A stretch of 64,000 nucleotides of DNA, from the NCBI GenBank assembly GCA_022340665.1, contig JAJDNM010000148.1, positions 1-64,000 of the forward strand, given 5' to 3'. Position 1 is the first letter of the stretch; each line of letters begins with the position of its first letter. This document shows positions 8,380 to 17,307 of the stretch, one piece after another. A program made the position numbers and the translations under genes. Below the pieces are notes generated by a model that saw only the letters and a program-made list of their open reading frames with translations, searched no databases and was not told where the DNA came from. The DNA is from Acidobacteriota bacterium (GTDB lineage Bacteria; Acidobacteriota; Thermoanaerobaculia; Thermoanaerobaculales; Sulfomarinibacteraceae).

Positions 8380-9843
8380 TCATGACGATTTCTTCTCCAG
8401 ATCCGACTCGAGGCGAGGCCAGATGAGGCTTGCGCCAAGCCCGGCGGCGAACGTGATTGCCGAGCCGACCAGCGCGAACCAGGGCCAGGCCAGCGTGGTG
8501 GTGAAGAATATCGTGCTCATGGCGGCGAGGCCGATCACGAGGCCCGCCAGCGCCGCACGCTCACCGACCCGGTCCGCAAAAAGGCCGAGGAAGAAAACCC
8601 CGAGTACGATCCCGGTGGTGAAGGCCGCGATGCCGAGCACGCTGCTGACGACGGATGCCTTGACCCATTGGCCGCCGATTCCGACCGCGATCTGGATGAC
8701 GCCGAAAATGACGGTCAGGACGCGGACGGCGCGGAGCTGCTTGTCGGCCGAGGCCCCGGAACCCTTCCCGGAAAAGAAGAAATCGTTGGCGGCCGCGGTG
8801 GCACACGAGTTGAGAGAGCTCGACAGGGTCGACATGGCGGCTGCAAAGATGGCGCCGAGCAGGATGCCCAGGAGGCCAACCGGGATTTCGTCGAGGATGA
8901 AGCGCGCGAAAACGCGGTCCGGGCGCTCGAAGGCCATTTCCGGCGAGAAGACCTGGTAAAACGCGAAGAGTCCGACGCCGATGAGAAGGAAAAGCGCGAA
9001 CTGGGCGACGACGACGAAACCACCAACCCAGAGCGCACGCTGAGCGTCCCTGAGATTTCGCGCACAGAGATAGCGCTGCACCATCATCTGGTCGACGCCG
9101 TGTGAGCCGAGGGTGATGAAGAGCCCGCCGATCAGACCGGCCCACAGGCAGTAGGGCTGACTCCAGTCGAAGGTCAGATCGAAAACATGCAGCTTGCCGG
9201 CTTCGCCGCCGATCGCCATCAGCTGCTCCCAGCCACCGGGCAACCGATTCAGAATCAGTACCAGGGCGATGACGGCCCCGCCGATGTAGATCACGAACTG
9301 CACGAGATCGGTGACCAGGACGGCGCGTATGCCACCGAAGAACGTATAGACGATGGTCGCCACGCCCATCGCGATCACCGCCCAGTGAATCGGGATTCCG
9401 GTCATCTCCTGGAGCACGATGGAGGACAGGAAGAGGCGCAGTCCGTCGGCCAGGCTGCGGGTGACGATGAACATCGCCGATGCCGCCCGCTGGGCGGCGC
9501 CCCCGAATCGCTGATGGAGTACGTCGTACGCCGTGTAGAACGACCCCTTGAAGTACTGCGGCAGAAGCAGGAAGACGACCACGAACCGGCCGAGCAGGAA
9601 TCCGAGCGGTATCTGGAGCCAGGTCATGTCTCTCGAGTAGGCGAACCCGGGGATGCTCAGGAAAGTGACGGTGCTGGTCTCGGTGGCGACGATCGAGAAG
9701 AGGATCAGCCACCATGGGCGGTTTCTGCCGCCGACCACGAAGTCGGACACGGTGTCCGCGTTGCGCCCGATCCAAAGCCCGAGGGCGACGACCCCCCCGA
9801 GGTAGAGCACGAGAATGGCGAGATCGATGGGGCCGACGCTCAC
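8380..9843 (-). CDS. Sodium/solute symporter (SSS family)
   Basis: Inner-membrane sodium-coupled transporter of the SSS (SLC5-like) family, 487 residues, with about 13 hydrophobic segments from LAILVLYLGGVVALGLWIG to the C-terminus. The GGRNRPWW, TVTFLSIPGFAY and GSHGVDQMMVQRYL stretches are characteristic of the family. The frame stays open upstream to 10266, but that part is low-complexity and shows no family sequence. I use GTG 9843, with a GAGG nine bases before it. It lies downstream of an amino-sugar kinase and a muropeptide dipeptide epimerase, so import of an amino sugar or cell-wall breakdown product is the likely job. That substrate is inferred only from context. Confidence 0.88.
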   Translation of the reverse strand: MSVGPIDLAILVLYLGGVVALGLWIGRNADTVSDFVVGGRNRPWWLILFSIVATETSTVTFLSIPGFAYSRDMTWLQIPLGFLLGRFVVVFLLLPQYFKGSFYTAYDVLHQRFGGAAQRAASAMFIVTRSLADGLRLFLSSIVLQEMTGIPIHWAVIAMGVATIVYTFFGGIRAVLVTDLVQFVIYIGGAVIALVLILNRLPGGWEQLMAIGGEAGKLHVFDLTFDWSQPYCLWAGLIGGLFITLGSHGVDQMMVQRYLCARNLRDAQRALWVGGFVVVAQFALFLLIGVGLFAFYQVFSPEMAFERPDRVFARFILDEIPVGLLGILLGAIFAAAMSTLSSSLNSCATAAANDFFFSGKGSGASADKQLRAVRVLTVIFGVIQIAVGIGGQWVKASVVSSVLGIAAFTTGIVLGVFFLGLFADRVGERAALAGLVIGLAAMSTIFFTTTLAWPWFALVGSAITFAAGLGASLIWPRLESDLEKKSS

Positions 9844-10090
9844 CGGTACCTCGCCGCAGTTCGATTTCGAATTTCGAATTTCGGATTTTGGATTTTCGGG
9901 CCGCCCACCCGGGCGGACACCCACGGCCCGACGGCGATACGGCAATACGGCGCACGGCTCACGTGCCAAAGAGAATTGCCTCGACCGAGCCGCGGTGACG
10001 TTGTGGAATCGTGACGCCGTACGGCCGTCTTGCCGTCTTGCCGAATATCGGTCTTGCCGTCGAGCCGTAGGGCCGTCCGGCCGAACCGGC
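9844..10090. repeat. Spacer with CGAATTT heptamers and GCCGTCTT/CGGCAATA octamers
   Basis: This 247-bp spacer between the kinase and the SSS gene holds no gene. At 9860-9899 the 7-bp word CGAATTT recurs about three times and decays into GGATTTT. At 9929-9959 the words CGGCGATA, CGGCAATA and CGGCGCA follow one another, and at 10021-10065 GCCGTCTT is repeated. Confidence 0.7.
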
Positions 10091-10993
10091 TCACTGCAAC
10101 AATTCCAACGCCAGCGTGACCGCGCCCATCGCAGGCTCGACCTCGAGGAGCCTGACCTCGACGTCGGGCAGGTCTGCGAGCAGGGCGTCGATGCGGTCTG
10201 CAAGGCTTGGGCAGGCCTTGAAGGCGCCGCCGGACAGGACAACTGGGTGCCGACCGGGGAAATCAAGGTGGTTCGAGACCGCCCGTGCAGCGCTGGCGAG
10301 GTGTTTGGCGGCCTGGTCCATCAGGGTCTCGGCAGCCTCGTCACCATCTGCGCTGGCGATCTCGACCAGCGAGGCGAGGTCCGCGACCCGGTTGCGCGAA
10401 AGCTCCTGGTCGTAGAACCATTGGACCAACTGCCTGGGTTCGGCAACGTCGAGCTTTTCGCAGATCAACGGGTAGAGGGTGGTGGCGATGCCGCGGCCAT
10501 CGGCGGCACGGATAGCGTGCCGCAAGGCGTAGTGGCCGAGCCAGAAGGCAGACCCCTCATCACCGAGGAGGTAGCCCCAGCCCCCGGCCCGCGCCTCGTT
10601 GCCTCCGGGATCGACGCCGTAGGCGATGGACCCGGTGCCGGCTGCGATGACGATGCCGATGCCATCAGGGGCGCCGGCGACCAGTGCGACGAGTGCGTCG
10701 TGCACCACCCGAATCGGCTGACGCTGTCCGAGGCGGCGGAGGACGTCGCGGATCACTTGGTCTGCGCCGGGCTGGCTGACGCCGGCGATACCGATGCAGA
10801 GGGCACCCAGCGGCTCGGGCGCCTCGAGGTTTTCGATGACGTCGAAGAGGACCTTCTCGACTGCCAGCTCACCCTTGACGAGGAGATTCGCGCCGCCCGC
10901 GATCGCTTTGGATTGAACCTCGCCCGCGTCATCGGCCAAAAGGCCCACGGTCTTGGTTCCGCCTGCGTCGATCCCGATCACGTAGGGCATCAT
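10091..10993 (-). CDS. BadF/BadG/BcrA/BcrD-type ATPase, probable N-acetylglucosamine/N-acetylmuramic acid kinase
   Basis: Cytoplasmic sugar kinase of the ASKHA fold, 300 residues. It opens with the phosphate-binding motif IGIDAGGTKT and carries the second motif at VIAAGTGSIAYG, followed by the GGWGYLLGDEGSAFWLG stretch typical of N-acetylglucosamine kinases and of the MurNAc/GlcNAc kinase MurK. The start ATG at 10993 follows GGGAG. It lies 15 bp behind the dipeptide epimerase and ahead of the SSS transporter. I infer that it phosphorylates GlcNAc and/or MurNAc released by the NagZ/NamZ fusion. GlcNAc-only or MurK-type dual use cannot be told from sequence alone. Confidence 0.85.
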   Translation of the reverse strand: MMPYVIGIDAGGTKTVGLLADDAGEVQSKAIAGGANLLVKGELAVEKVLFDVIENLEAPEPLGALCIGIAGVSQPGADQVIRDVLRRLGQRQPIRVVHDALVALVAGAPDGIGIVIAAGTGSIAYGVDPGGNEARAGGWGYLLGDEGSAFWLGHYALRHAIRAADGRGIATTLYPLICEKLDVAEPRQLVQWFYDQELSRNRVADLASLVEIASADGDEAAETLMDQAAKHLASAARAVSNHLDFPGRHPVVLSGGAFKACPSLADRIDALLADLPDVEVRLLEVEPAMGAVTLALELLQ

Positions 10994-11008
10994 TGGCTCC
11001 CTTCGAAT

Positions 11009-12016
11009 TCACTCGCGATCCCGCACGCCGAGGCCGGGTTCGGACGGCAGGACGAGCCTGCCTTCCTCGATTCTTACGCCGGTGTACGGGTCGTTGGTGA
11101 TGAGCAGGTTCCCGTCGAGGTCGGCGTAATCGACGAGCGGCGCGATGTGGGCCGCAGCGGTGACCGCCATCGACGACTCCACCATGCAGCCGAGCATGAC
11201 CTGCATACCGTGGGCGCGAGCCACGTGGATCATTCGCAGTGCCTCACCGAGCCCCCCGCATTTCATCAGCTTGATGTTGATGCCGTCGAAGGCGTCGGCC
11301 AAGCGAGGAATGTCCTCGGCGCGTCCGACGCTCTCGTCAGCTATCAGGGGGAGGGGGCTTTGCCTCTTCAGCTCGCGCATTTCGTCGAGCCGATCTGCAG
11401 GTAGCGGCTGCTCGACGAACTCGACGCCCATCTCCTGCAGCCATTCGAGCCGTTCCAGCGCGTCCTCGAGCGTCCATCCCTCGTTGGCATCGACTCTGAC
11501 CGGCCGATCGGTCAGCCGTCGCACCGTTTCGAGGACGTGACGGTCGTCGTCCGATCCGAGCTTGACCTTGAGGACCCTGAATGCATCCGCCTCGTGGACC
11601 TTCTGCTCGACGATCTCGGGCGTGTCCATGCCGATCGTGAATGAGGTCACGGGCATTGTCCCTGGGTCGATTCCCATGAGCTCGTAGAGCGGGACCCCGA
11701 GTCTCTTCCCGGCGAGGTCACGCACGGCCATGTCGATGGCGGCTTCGGCCGCAGGTTGGCCGCGAACGGCAACCCTGGCGGCTACGGAATCGAAATATTG
11801 CGGTTCCTCCAGCCGTGCCGCCATCGTTTCGGCCGCCCGTGCGGCCGAGGCGGCGTCCTGTCCGTAGCGGGCGATCGGCGCCGCTTCGCCACGGCCGACG
11901 AGACCCTCGTGCTCGATTTCGACCATCAGGACCCGACGGGAATCACTGTCACCCCGTGCGAGACGAAAGGTGTGTCGGAGCTCGAGAACGAAGTCGTGGT
12001 GGCGGAGCTTGATCAT
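11009..12016 (-). CDS. ykfB: Dipeptide (L-Ala-D/L-Glu) epimerase, enolase superfamily
   Basis: Cytoplasmic enzyme that epimerises L-Ala-D-Glu from murein tripeptide to L-Ala-L-Glu so that ordinary peptidases can use it. Enolase-superfamily residues of the muconate-lactonising subgroup are all present: the KxK pair in RVLKVKLGSD, metal ligands in VDANEGW, EFVEQPLP and IADESVG, and the second catalytic lysine in INIKLMKCGG. The protein is 335 residues, normal for the family. I start it at ATG 12016, where the rev-strand sequence shows GGGGAG five bases before; a longer reading to 12124 lacks support. First gene of the minus-strand run epimerase, kinase, SSS transporter, SPOR glycosidase, divergent from the sulfatase-fold gene. 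Confidence 0.92.
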   Translation of the reverse strand: MIKLRHHDFVLELRHTFRLARGDSDSRRVLMVEIEHEGLVGRGEAAPIARYGQDAASAARAAETMAARLEEPQYFDSVAARVAVRGQPAAEAAIDMAVRDLAGKRLGVPLYELMGIDPGTMPVTSFTIGMDTPEIVEQKVHEADAFRVLKVKLGSDDDRHVLETVRRLTDRPVRVDANEGWTLEDALERLEWLQEMGVEFVEQPLPADRLDEMRELKRQSPLPLIADESVGRAEDIPRLADAFDGINIKLMKCGGLGEALRMIHVARAHGMQVMLGCMVESSMAVTAAAHIAPLVDYADLDGNLLITNDPYTGVRIEEGRLVLPSEPGLGVRDRE

Positions 12017-12107
12017 CTTCTCCCCGTTCGGTCCTCGTGCCAGTGAGGATCTGACGTGCATCATACAGGCGTCGCCGTACAGAGGAGAGGCCGTGTAAGA
12101 TCCCAGC

Positions 12108-14153
12108 ATGTGGAAACAAATCATTTACCTGCCGGTTTTCGTGTCACTCACCGTGGCGTGTGGTGGGAGTTCGCGCGAACCGTCTCAGTCGGCGGTGAAA
12201 GCCGAGACACCGCGGCCCTCGATACTGTTGATCACCCTTGACACGACCAGGGCCGACAGCGTCGGATTCGAGTCCGATGCCGTCGAGACCCCGGCGCTGG
12301 ATGCGTTGGCCGACCGCGGTACACGGTTCGCCCAGGCCTGGGCGACCGTGCCGATGACCCTTCCGTCTCACACCTCGATGATGACCGGACTGTACGCTTC
12401 GCAGCACGGAATCCGAGAAAATTCCCGATTTCTTGCCGATGACCGGGTCGTGCTCGCGGAACGACTCCGCGATGCGGGCTACTCGACCGCCGCCTTTGTA
12501 TCCGGATATCCGCTGAAACGCCGATTCGGCCTCGCGCGCGGGTTCGATCACTATGATGATGACATGGGCGCCGGCAACGCGGAGCGCGCCGCTGGGCCGA
12601 CCACCGATCGAGCGCTCTCCTACCTCGCGTCGAACCCCGCTGGACACCTGTTCGTCTGGGTTCATTATTTCGACCCCCACGATCCGTATGCTCCGCCGGA
12701 ACCGTTTCGGTCCGCATACCCGTCCTCTCCGTATCTCGGGGAGATCGCGTACATGGATCAGGAGCTGGGAAGACTGATCGACGCGTTCGAAGGGCGAGAC
12801 GGAGGTCGGAATGCAAGGATCATGGTGGTCGGCGACCACGGCGAGGGGCTCGGAGACCACGGCGAAATGCTGCACGGCAACCTTCTCTACGGAAGTGTGA
12901 TGCGGGTGCCGATGGTCGCCGCCGGTGTCGGCATTCCGGTCGGCGAGGTGACAACGCCCGTCAGCACGAGGCGGGTCTTCGATACGATCCTCGGCTGGGC
13001 CGGCCTCCATTCCGATTTCGATTTGCTGGCGCCCGCGCAAGAGGTTGTGATGGGGGAGGCCTTGAAGCCCTTCCTCCAGTACGGATGGCAACCGCAGGTG
13101 ATGGCTATCCAGGGTGCACAGAAGGTCATTCGATCGGGTGGCACCGAGGTCTACGACCTCGAGTCGGATCCATCTGAATCAGCGGATGTCAGCGGCGAGG
13201 TGGAGATCGACTCCGAAATTCTGGCGGCGATTGACGCTTACGCGCTGGTGCCGGCCATCGGGGAAGCATCCACCTCCGACACCCTCGACGATGAGTCCAG
13301 GCGTCAGCTCGCGGTCCTCGGCTACGTTGGCTGGGAGAGCCCGGCCCCCGTCCGGAAGGACGCGCCGGATCCCCGTGACATGACCCACCTCTTCGATGAT
13401 CTGAACGAGGGGGCTCAGCTCTTCGCGCGGGACGAGTACGAAAAATCCATCGACGTCTTCGAACGCGTGCTTTCGGAGGACCCTGAGAACCTGATGGTCA
13501 CAGTGAGGCTGGCGGTCGCTCATTCGATCCTCGGGCACGATCGACGGGCACGGGAGCTCTTTGCAAGAGCCGAGGAGATCCACCCGGGTTCGGTCGATGT
13601 CCAGCACTACCTGGCGATGCACCATTTCCGAAATCAGCGCTGGGACCTCGCGGCGCCTCTCTTCGAGAAGGTACTGACCGTGACGCCGAAAAAGCTACCG
13701 GCTCTGGAGGCGCTGGCGCGAATTCGTGAAGGCGAGGGCAGGTACGAGGAAGCGGCTCACCTCATCGAGCGGATCATTCCCTTGAAGGCCGCTCCAGCGG
13801 CGGACTGGATCCGGCTCGGCGAGCTGAGAATGGCGATGACGGAAACTCCGCCGGCCATCCGGGCCTTCGAGGAGGCGCGGAGGTTGGGCGGATCCGACTT
13901 CCACCATCATCTCGAGCTCGGAGTCTGCTACCTGGCGATCCACGATTACGCCGCTGCCGCGCAGATGCTCGATCTGGTGCCCCAGAATCATCCCGGCTAC
14001 CCGATGGCCCTTTTCAAGCGTGCGCAGGCGAGCGTTCTCCTCGGCGAACCGGGCTGGCGCGAGCGGGTCCGACTGGCCTACGAGTACGCCGATCCCGACC
14101 TGCGGCGCATGATCGAACGCGAGCCCCTCTTCCAAGGTCCGCGCGGTCGCTGA
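12108..14153 (+). CDS. Sulfatase-fold lipoprotein with C-terminal TPR repeats
   Basis: Predicted lipoprotein of 681 residues (lipobox SLTVAC, C18). Residues about 36-400 are the alkaline phosphatase/sulfatase fold: metal residues in TLDTTRAD (D45) and VVGDHGEGLGDHGEMLHG. At the nucleophile position, where sulfatases have C/S-x-P-S-R, this protein has T84-L-P-S-H88. It therefore lacks the formylglycine precursor and is more likely a phospho-transferase or phospho-hydrolase, or acts without sulfatase chemistry. Residues about 425-670 form tetratricopeptide repeats. Such fusions recur in deep-branching Gram-negative phyla. It is divergent from the epimerase operon. Substrate unknown. Confidence 0.85.
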   Translation: MWKQIIYLPVFVSLTVACGGSSREPSQSAVKAETPRPSILLITLDTTRADSVGFESDAVETPALDALADRGTRFAQAWATVPMTLPSHTSMMTGLYASQHGIRENSRFLADDRVVLAERLRDAGYSTAAFVSGYPLKRRFGLARGFDHYDDDMGAGNAERAAGPTTDRALSYLASNPAGHLFVWVHYFDPHDPYAPPEPFRSAYPSSPYLGEIAYMDQELGRLIDAFEGRDGGRNARIMVVGDHGEGLGDHGEMLHGNLLYGSVMRVPMVAAGVGIPVGEVTTPVSTRRVFDTILGWAGLHSDFDLLAPAQEVVMGEALKPFLQYGWQPQVMAIQGAQKVIRSGGTEVYDLESDPSESADVSGEVEIDSEILAAIDAYALVPAIGEASTSDTLDDESRRQLAVLGYVGWESPAPVRKDAPDPRDMTHLFDDLNEGAQLFARDEYEKSIDVFERVLSEDPENLMVTVRLAVAHSILGHDRRARELFARAEEIHPGSVDVQHYLAMHHFRNQRWDLAAPLFEKVLTVTPKKLPALEALARIREGEGRYEEAAHLIERIIPLKAAPAADWIRLGELRMAMTETPPAIRAFEEARRLGGSDFHHHLELGVCYLAIHDYAAAAQMLDLVPQNHPGYPMALFKRAQASVLLGEPGWRERVRLAYEYADPDLRRMIEREPLFQGPRGR

Positions 14154-14325
14154 GCTTGTCAGGGAGGGCAAGAGAGTTTTGAGTCATGAGTTTTAGGTTT
14201 CCACACAACCTCCCCCCGATCCCGGGCTGACGGCGAAAACTCAAAACTCAAAACTCAGAACTCAAAATTCATGACTCTCAACTCTCAACTCAAACCCGAC
14301 CGACGGCTGCTATATAGTCGCGACG
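14154..14325. repeat. Spacer with AAAACTC heptamer repeats
   Basis: At 14235-14296 the 7-bp word AAAACTC is repeated in tandem with drift to CAGAACT, AAAATTC and CTCTCAA. An inverted fragment (GTTTTGAGTCATGAG) lies at about 14175-14190, so the spacer could fold. No gene is seen. Confidence 0.75.
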
Positions 14326-15762
14326 ATGACGTCATTCGGCGTATGGTCCGTTTTGCCGCCGGTGGCAGCCCTCGGGCTCGCGCTGTGGAAGAAGCAGATT
14401 TATCCGGCCCTGCTGCTGGGACTGTGGATCGGCTGGCTGGTGGTGGATGGCTGGAACCCGGTCGTTGCGACAGCCTCGACCGTCTCGTCGATCGTGACCG
14501 TGTTCCTCGACGCGGGGAATACGCGGATCCTGATCTACAGCCTGCTTGTCGGTTCCGTCCTGACCTTGATCTGTGCCACAGGTGGTGTCGAGGGCTTCAT
14601 CGCCTGGGTGTCGGATCGCCGCTGGGTCACCAATCGCCGCCAGGCGCAAATGGTGCCCTTCCTTCTCGGCATCCTGATCACCGTGGAGTCCTCGATCACG
14701 GCACTGGTCGCAGGGACGGTCGGACGGCCACTCACCGACAAGCACGGGGTCAGCAGGGAAAAGCTGGCCTACATCTGCGATTCGACCTCCGCTCCGGTCT
14801 GCATCCTGGTTCCGTTCAACGGCTGGGGAGCGCTGGTGATCGGCCTTCTCGCTGTGCAGGGGGTTGCCGACCCAGTGGCCGTTCTGCTGTCGAGCATCGG
14901 CTGGAACTTCTACCCGATGCTCGCAATCGTGCTGGTCCTGCTCACGATTCTGCTCGACCGGGAGATCGGGCCGATGCGTACGGCCGAGCTGCGTGCCAGA
15001 GACGAGGGAAAGCTTTTGGCGGATGGAGCCCATCCGATGGTGGCCGAGGAAGTGCTCTCCGCAACTCCCGATGAAAGCGTGCAGCCGAAGGCTATCTATC
15101 TGATACTTCCGGTGGTGACGATGGTCGGTGCGATCGTGGCCGGGATTCTGATCACCGGCAGCAAGGGGAGTGGTCCCGGCGCGGGCCTGTGGGACATCAT
15201 CCGGGCCAGCTCCGGATCGACCGCAGTCCTCTGGGCGGTGCTGGCCAGCCTGGCGGTACTCGCTGTCATCGCTCTCGGTCCCTGCCACATGTCGGGCAGG
15301 GTGTTCATCGACCACATCTTCACGGGCATGGGAGGGATGATCCCGGTGGTCACCCTGCTGGTGCTTGCCTTCGCGCTCGGCGGCGTCGTGCGGGAGCTCG
15401 GCACCGGGGCGTATGTGGCGAGCATCATCAGCGGTGCCGGCAGCGCCAAGGTGGCGGTCGCCGGTTCCTTCGTTCTTGCCTCGTTCATGGCATTCGCCAC
15501 CGGCACCTCCTGGGGAACCTTCGCACTGATGGTGCCGATCGCCGTCCCGTTGGCTGCCGCTCAGGGCGGGTCGCTGCCCCTGTATCTCGCCGCGGTCCTG
15601 GGCGGCGGCGTCTTCGGCGACCACTGCTCGCCCATCTCCGACACCACCATCATCTCTTCGATGGCTTCCGCGTCGGATCACATGGACCACGTCAGGACAC
15701 AGATACCGTATGCACTGATCGGTGGCGTGATCGCGCTGCTGGTCTATCTCGTGGTGAGCTGA
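14326..15762 (+). CDS. nhaC: NhaC-type Na+/H+ antiporter family membrane protein
   Basis: Integral membrane protein of 478 residues with about 11-12 hydrophobic segments. The internal GGVEGFIAWVSDRRWVTNRRQAQM, ATGTSWGTFALMVPIAVPLA and GGGVFGDHCSPISDTTIISSMASASDHMDHVRTQ stretches are typical of the NhaC family. The HCSPISDTT motif is its signature. The ATG at 14326 lies straight after the heptamer repeats; no strong ribosome site is seen. NhaC relatives exchange sodium for protons, and some carry organic acids. In this neighbourhood it could recycle the sodium brought in by the SSS transporter, which is inference. Confidence 0.85.
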   Translation: MTSFGVWSVLPPVAALGLALWKKQIYPALLLGLWIGWLVVDGWNPVVATASTVSSIVTVFLDAGNTRILIYSLLVGSVLTLICATGGVEGFIAWVSDRRWVTNRRQAQMVPFLLGILITVESSITALVAGTVGRPLTDKHGVSREKLAYICDSTSAPVCILVPFNGWGALVIGLLAVQGVADPVAVLLSSIGWNFYPMLAIVLVLLTILLDREIGPMRTAELRARDEGKLLADGAHPMVAEEVLSATPDESVQPKAIYLILPVVTMVGAIVAGILITGSKGSGPGAGLWDIIRASSGSTAVLWAVLASLAVLAVIALGPCHMSGRVFIDHIFTGMGGMIPVVTLLVLAFALGGVVRELGTGAYVASIISGAGSAKVAVAGSFVLASFMAFATGTSWGTFALMVPIAVPLAAAQGGSLPLYLAAVLGGGVFGDHCSPISDTTIISSMASASDHMDHVRTQIPYALIGGVIALLVYLVVS

Positions 15763-15890
15763 TCGGGATCGGAGAGCCGCCAGGCCGTTCGGAGACATAT
15801 TTCGAATTTCGAATTTCGGATTTCCCACCCACACCGCAGAGAACGGGAGGGTGGAGGGAATTCAAAATTCAAAATTGAGAATTCAAAATT
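15763..15890. repeat. Convergent spacer with CGAATTT and AATTCAA heptamers
   Basis: At 15799-15824 CGAATTT occurs in tandem (same word as at 9860), and at 15859-15892 a second array AATTCAA AATTCAA runs up to the serine-hydrolase stop codon. The two genes on either side converge here. No gene is seen. Confidence 0.75.
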
Positions 15891-17243
15891 CTAGAGAAGC
15901 CTGGCGAGCTGCTCCAAGATCCTCGCCTCGATCGGGGTCAGCGTGCTCGAGCCATCACTCTCGGCCTCGGGATCGAAGGCGGTTCCGGTGAGCGCGAAGA
16001 TCAGGCCGTCGCCCGACTCGGGATGGGCCCAGACGCCGGCGAGTAGCCCGTACGCCTCTCCGAAGTGTCCATACCACCTTCGGGCGTCACCCGGAAAGAG
16101 GCGGTCGCCCGCGGTTTCGCTGGTGACCATCCGGATGCCGGTCGCCCACGCGTTGAGCTTGCCCGCATAATCCTCGAAGTTCTCCTTGGCCGGATCGTAA
16201 CGCCAGACTTCGCTCCGCATCTCATCCATGCTCGCCGGGCTCAAAATCCGCACCGCGCCCACGCTGCCGTCACCCGCGAAGATCTTGGCCAGAGTCTCGA
16301 GTCCTCTGAGTGACATCCGGGCGCCGCCCTGCGGGCTAAACTGAGCGCCGTTCGTCCCCGGGACGTATTCGGCACCTTCGGGTAGTGCCGTCGGTATACC
16401 CTCGCTCAGATCGTCGACCTGGGCGAACCACGGACCGTCAGGATCCCATGTATTCTCCCGATCGCGCTTGCGGTAGAGCGTCGCCAGGTTCTTCTGATCT
16501 ACTTCGGACAGACCAGCGACGTTGAATCCCCCCGCGAGCCCCAGTGGCTCGAAGAAGCGTTGCTTCATGAGGTGGTCGAACCGAACGCCGGTCACCTTCT
16601 CGAGGATGGTACCGACGACTCCGTAGTTGAGGTTGCAGTATTCGAAGAACACTCCCGGCCCGCGATCCCGGCCCTCCTCGGCGATCTGGAACCGCTCACC
16701 GTAATCACGATCGTGAGGGTCGAAGGCCTCCTGGAGGGCGCTGGGGTAGCGGATGATGTAGGACTCTCCGGCGTCACGAATCGAGGAGACGTGAGAGAGG
16801 AGGTCACGAAGGGTTATGGCCCGGTCCGGGTAGTGCGGGTTACGGAGCTTCCAGCCGAGGTATTCCGAGACATCGCGATCCAGCTCCAGCTTTCCTTCCT
16901 CGACGAGCTGAAGTACGACGATCGTCGAGAGGGTCTTCGAGACCGATGCGATTCGCATCAGGCTGTCTGGTGTGAGTTTTCGGTCGATCTTCTCCTCGGG
17001 ATCGATGTAGGCTCGTCCGAAGGTGGCCTCGAAGGTCACCTCTCCATCGCGCAGGACAGCTACGGCAAGACCCGAGAGCTCCCGCCCTGGTTCTCCATCA
17101 CCGTTTGCGAGTCGCGCCAGCTCGCTGTAAACCTCGTCTTCGATGTTCATTCCAGGCCCCGGATCAGCAGTCTCATCCCCGCCACAGGCGAAGATCGAAA
17201 GTACCAACGTCGCGACGATCGTCCAAACCAGTGCGTTCTTCAT
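15891..17243 (-). CDS. Serine hydrolase (beta-lactamase family) lipoprotein
   Basis: Predicted lipoprotein of 450 residues: signal MKNALVWTIVATLVLSIFAC with lipid cysteine C20. The penicillin-binding fold shows S100-V-S-K103, Y202-C-N204 and a C-terminal HFG in YGHFGEAYG in place of KTG. These are class C/PBP4-type serine hydrolases; members act as D-aminopeptidases, esterases or muramoyl amidases. The start at 17243 is the methionine of the signal peptide; the frame continues upstream without support. It diverges from the amidase lipoprotein, 64 bp away, and sits among wall-recycling genes, so a muropeptide substrate is likely but unproven. Confidence 0.87.
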   Translation of the reverse strand: MKNALVWTIVATLVLSIFACGGDETADPGPGMNIEDEVYSELARLANGDGEPGRELSGLAVAVLRDGEVTFEATFGRAYIDPEEKIDRKLTPDSLMRIASVSKTLSTIVVLQLVEEGKLELDRDVSEYLGWKLRNPHYPDRAITLRDLLSHVSSIRDAGESYIIRYPSALQEAFDPHDRDYGERFQIAEEGRDRGPGVFFEYCNLNYGVVGTILEKVTGVRFDHLMKQRFFEPLGLAGGFNVAGLSEVDQKNLATLYRKRDRENTWDPDGPWFAQVDDLSEGIPTALPEGAEYVPGTNGAQFSPQGGARMSLRGLETLAKIFAGDGSVGAVRILSPASMDEMRSEVWRYDPAKENFEDYAGKLNAWATGIRMVTSETAGDRLFPGDARRWYGHFGEAYGLLAGVWAHPESGDGLIFALTGTAFDPEAESDGSSTLTPIEARILEQLARLL

Positions 17244-17307
17244 GGCGCGTACTATCGCACATCCCTGGCGCTGTTCGATTAAACTGGCGCTCGTTTGGGG
17301 GGATTCG

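Noticed and set aside
9844-10266. N-terminal extension of the SSS transporter
   Set aside because: It is translated through the repeat spacer and the kinase gene and shows no family sequence or ribosome site.
12108-14153. True arylsulfatase
   Set aside because: The nucleophile position is threonine within T-L-P-S-H, not the Cys or Ser required for formylglycine.
14235-14296. Tandem repeats considered as a CRISPR array
   Set aside because: Units are 7 bp without unique spacers of constant length, and no cas genes are present.
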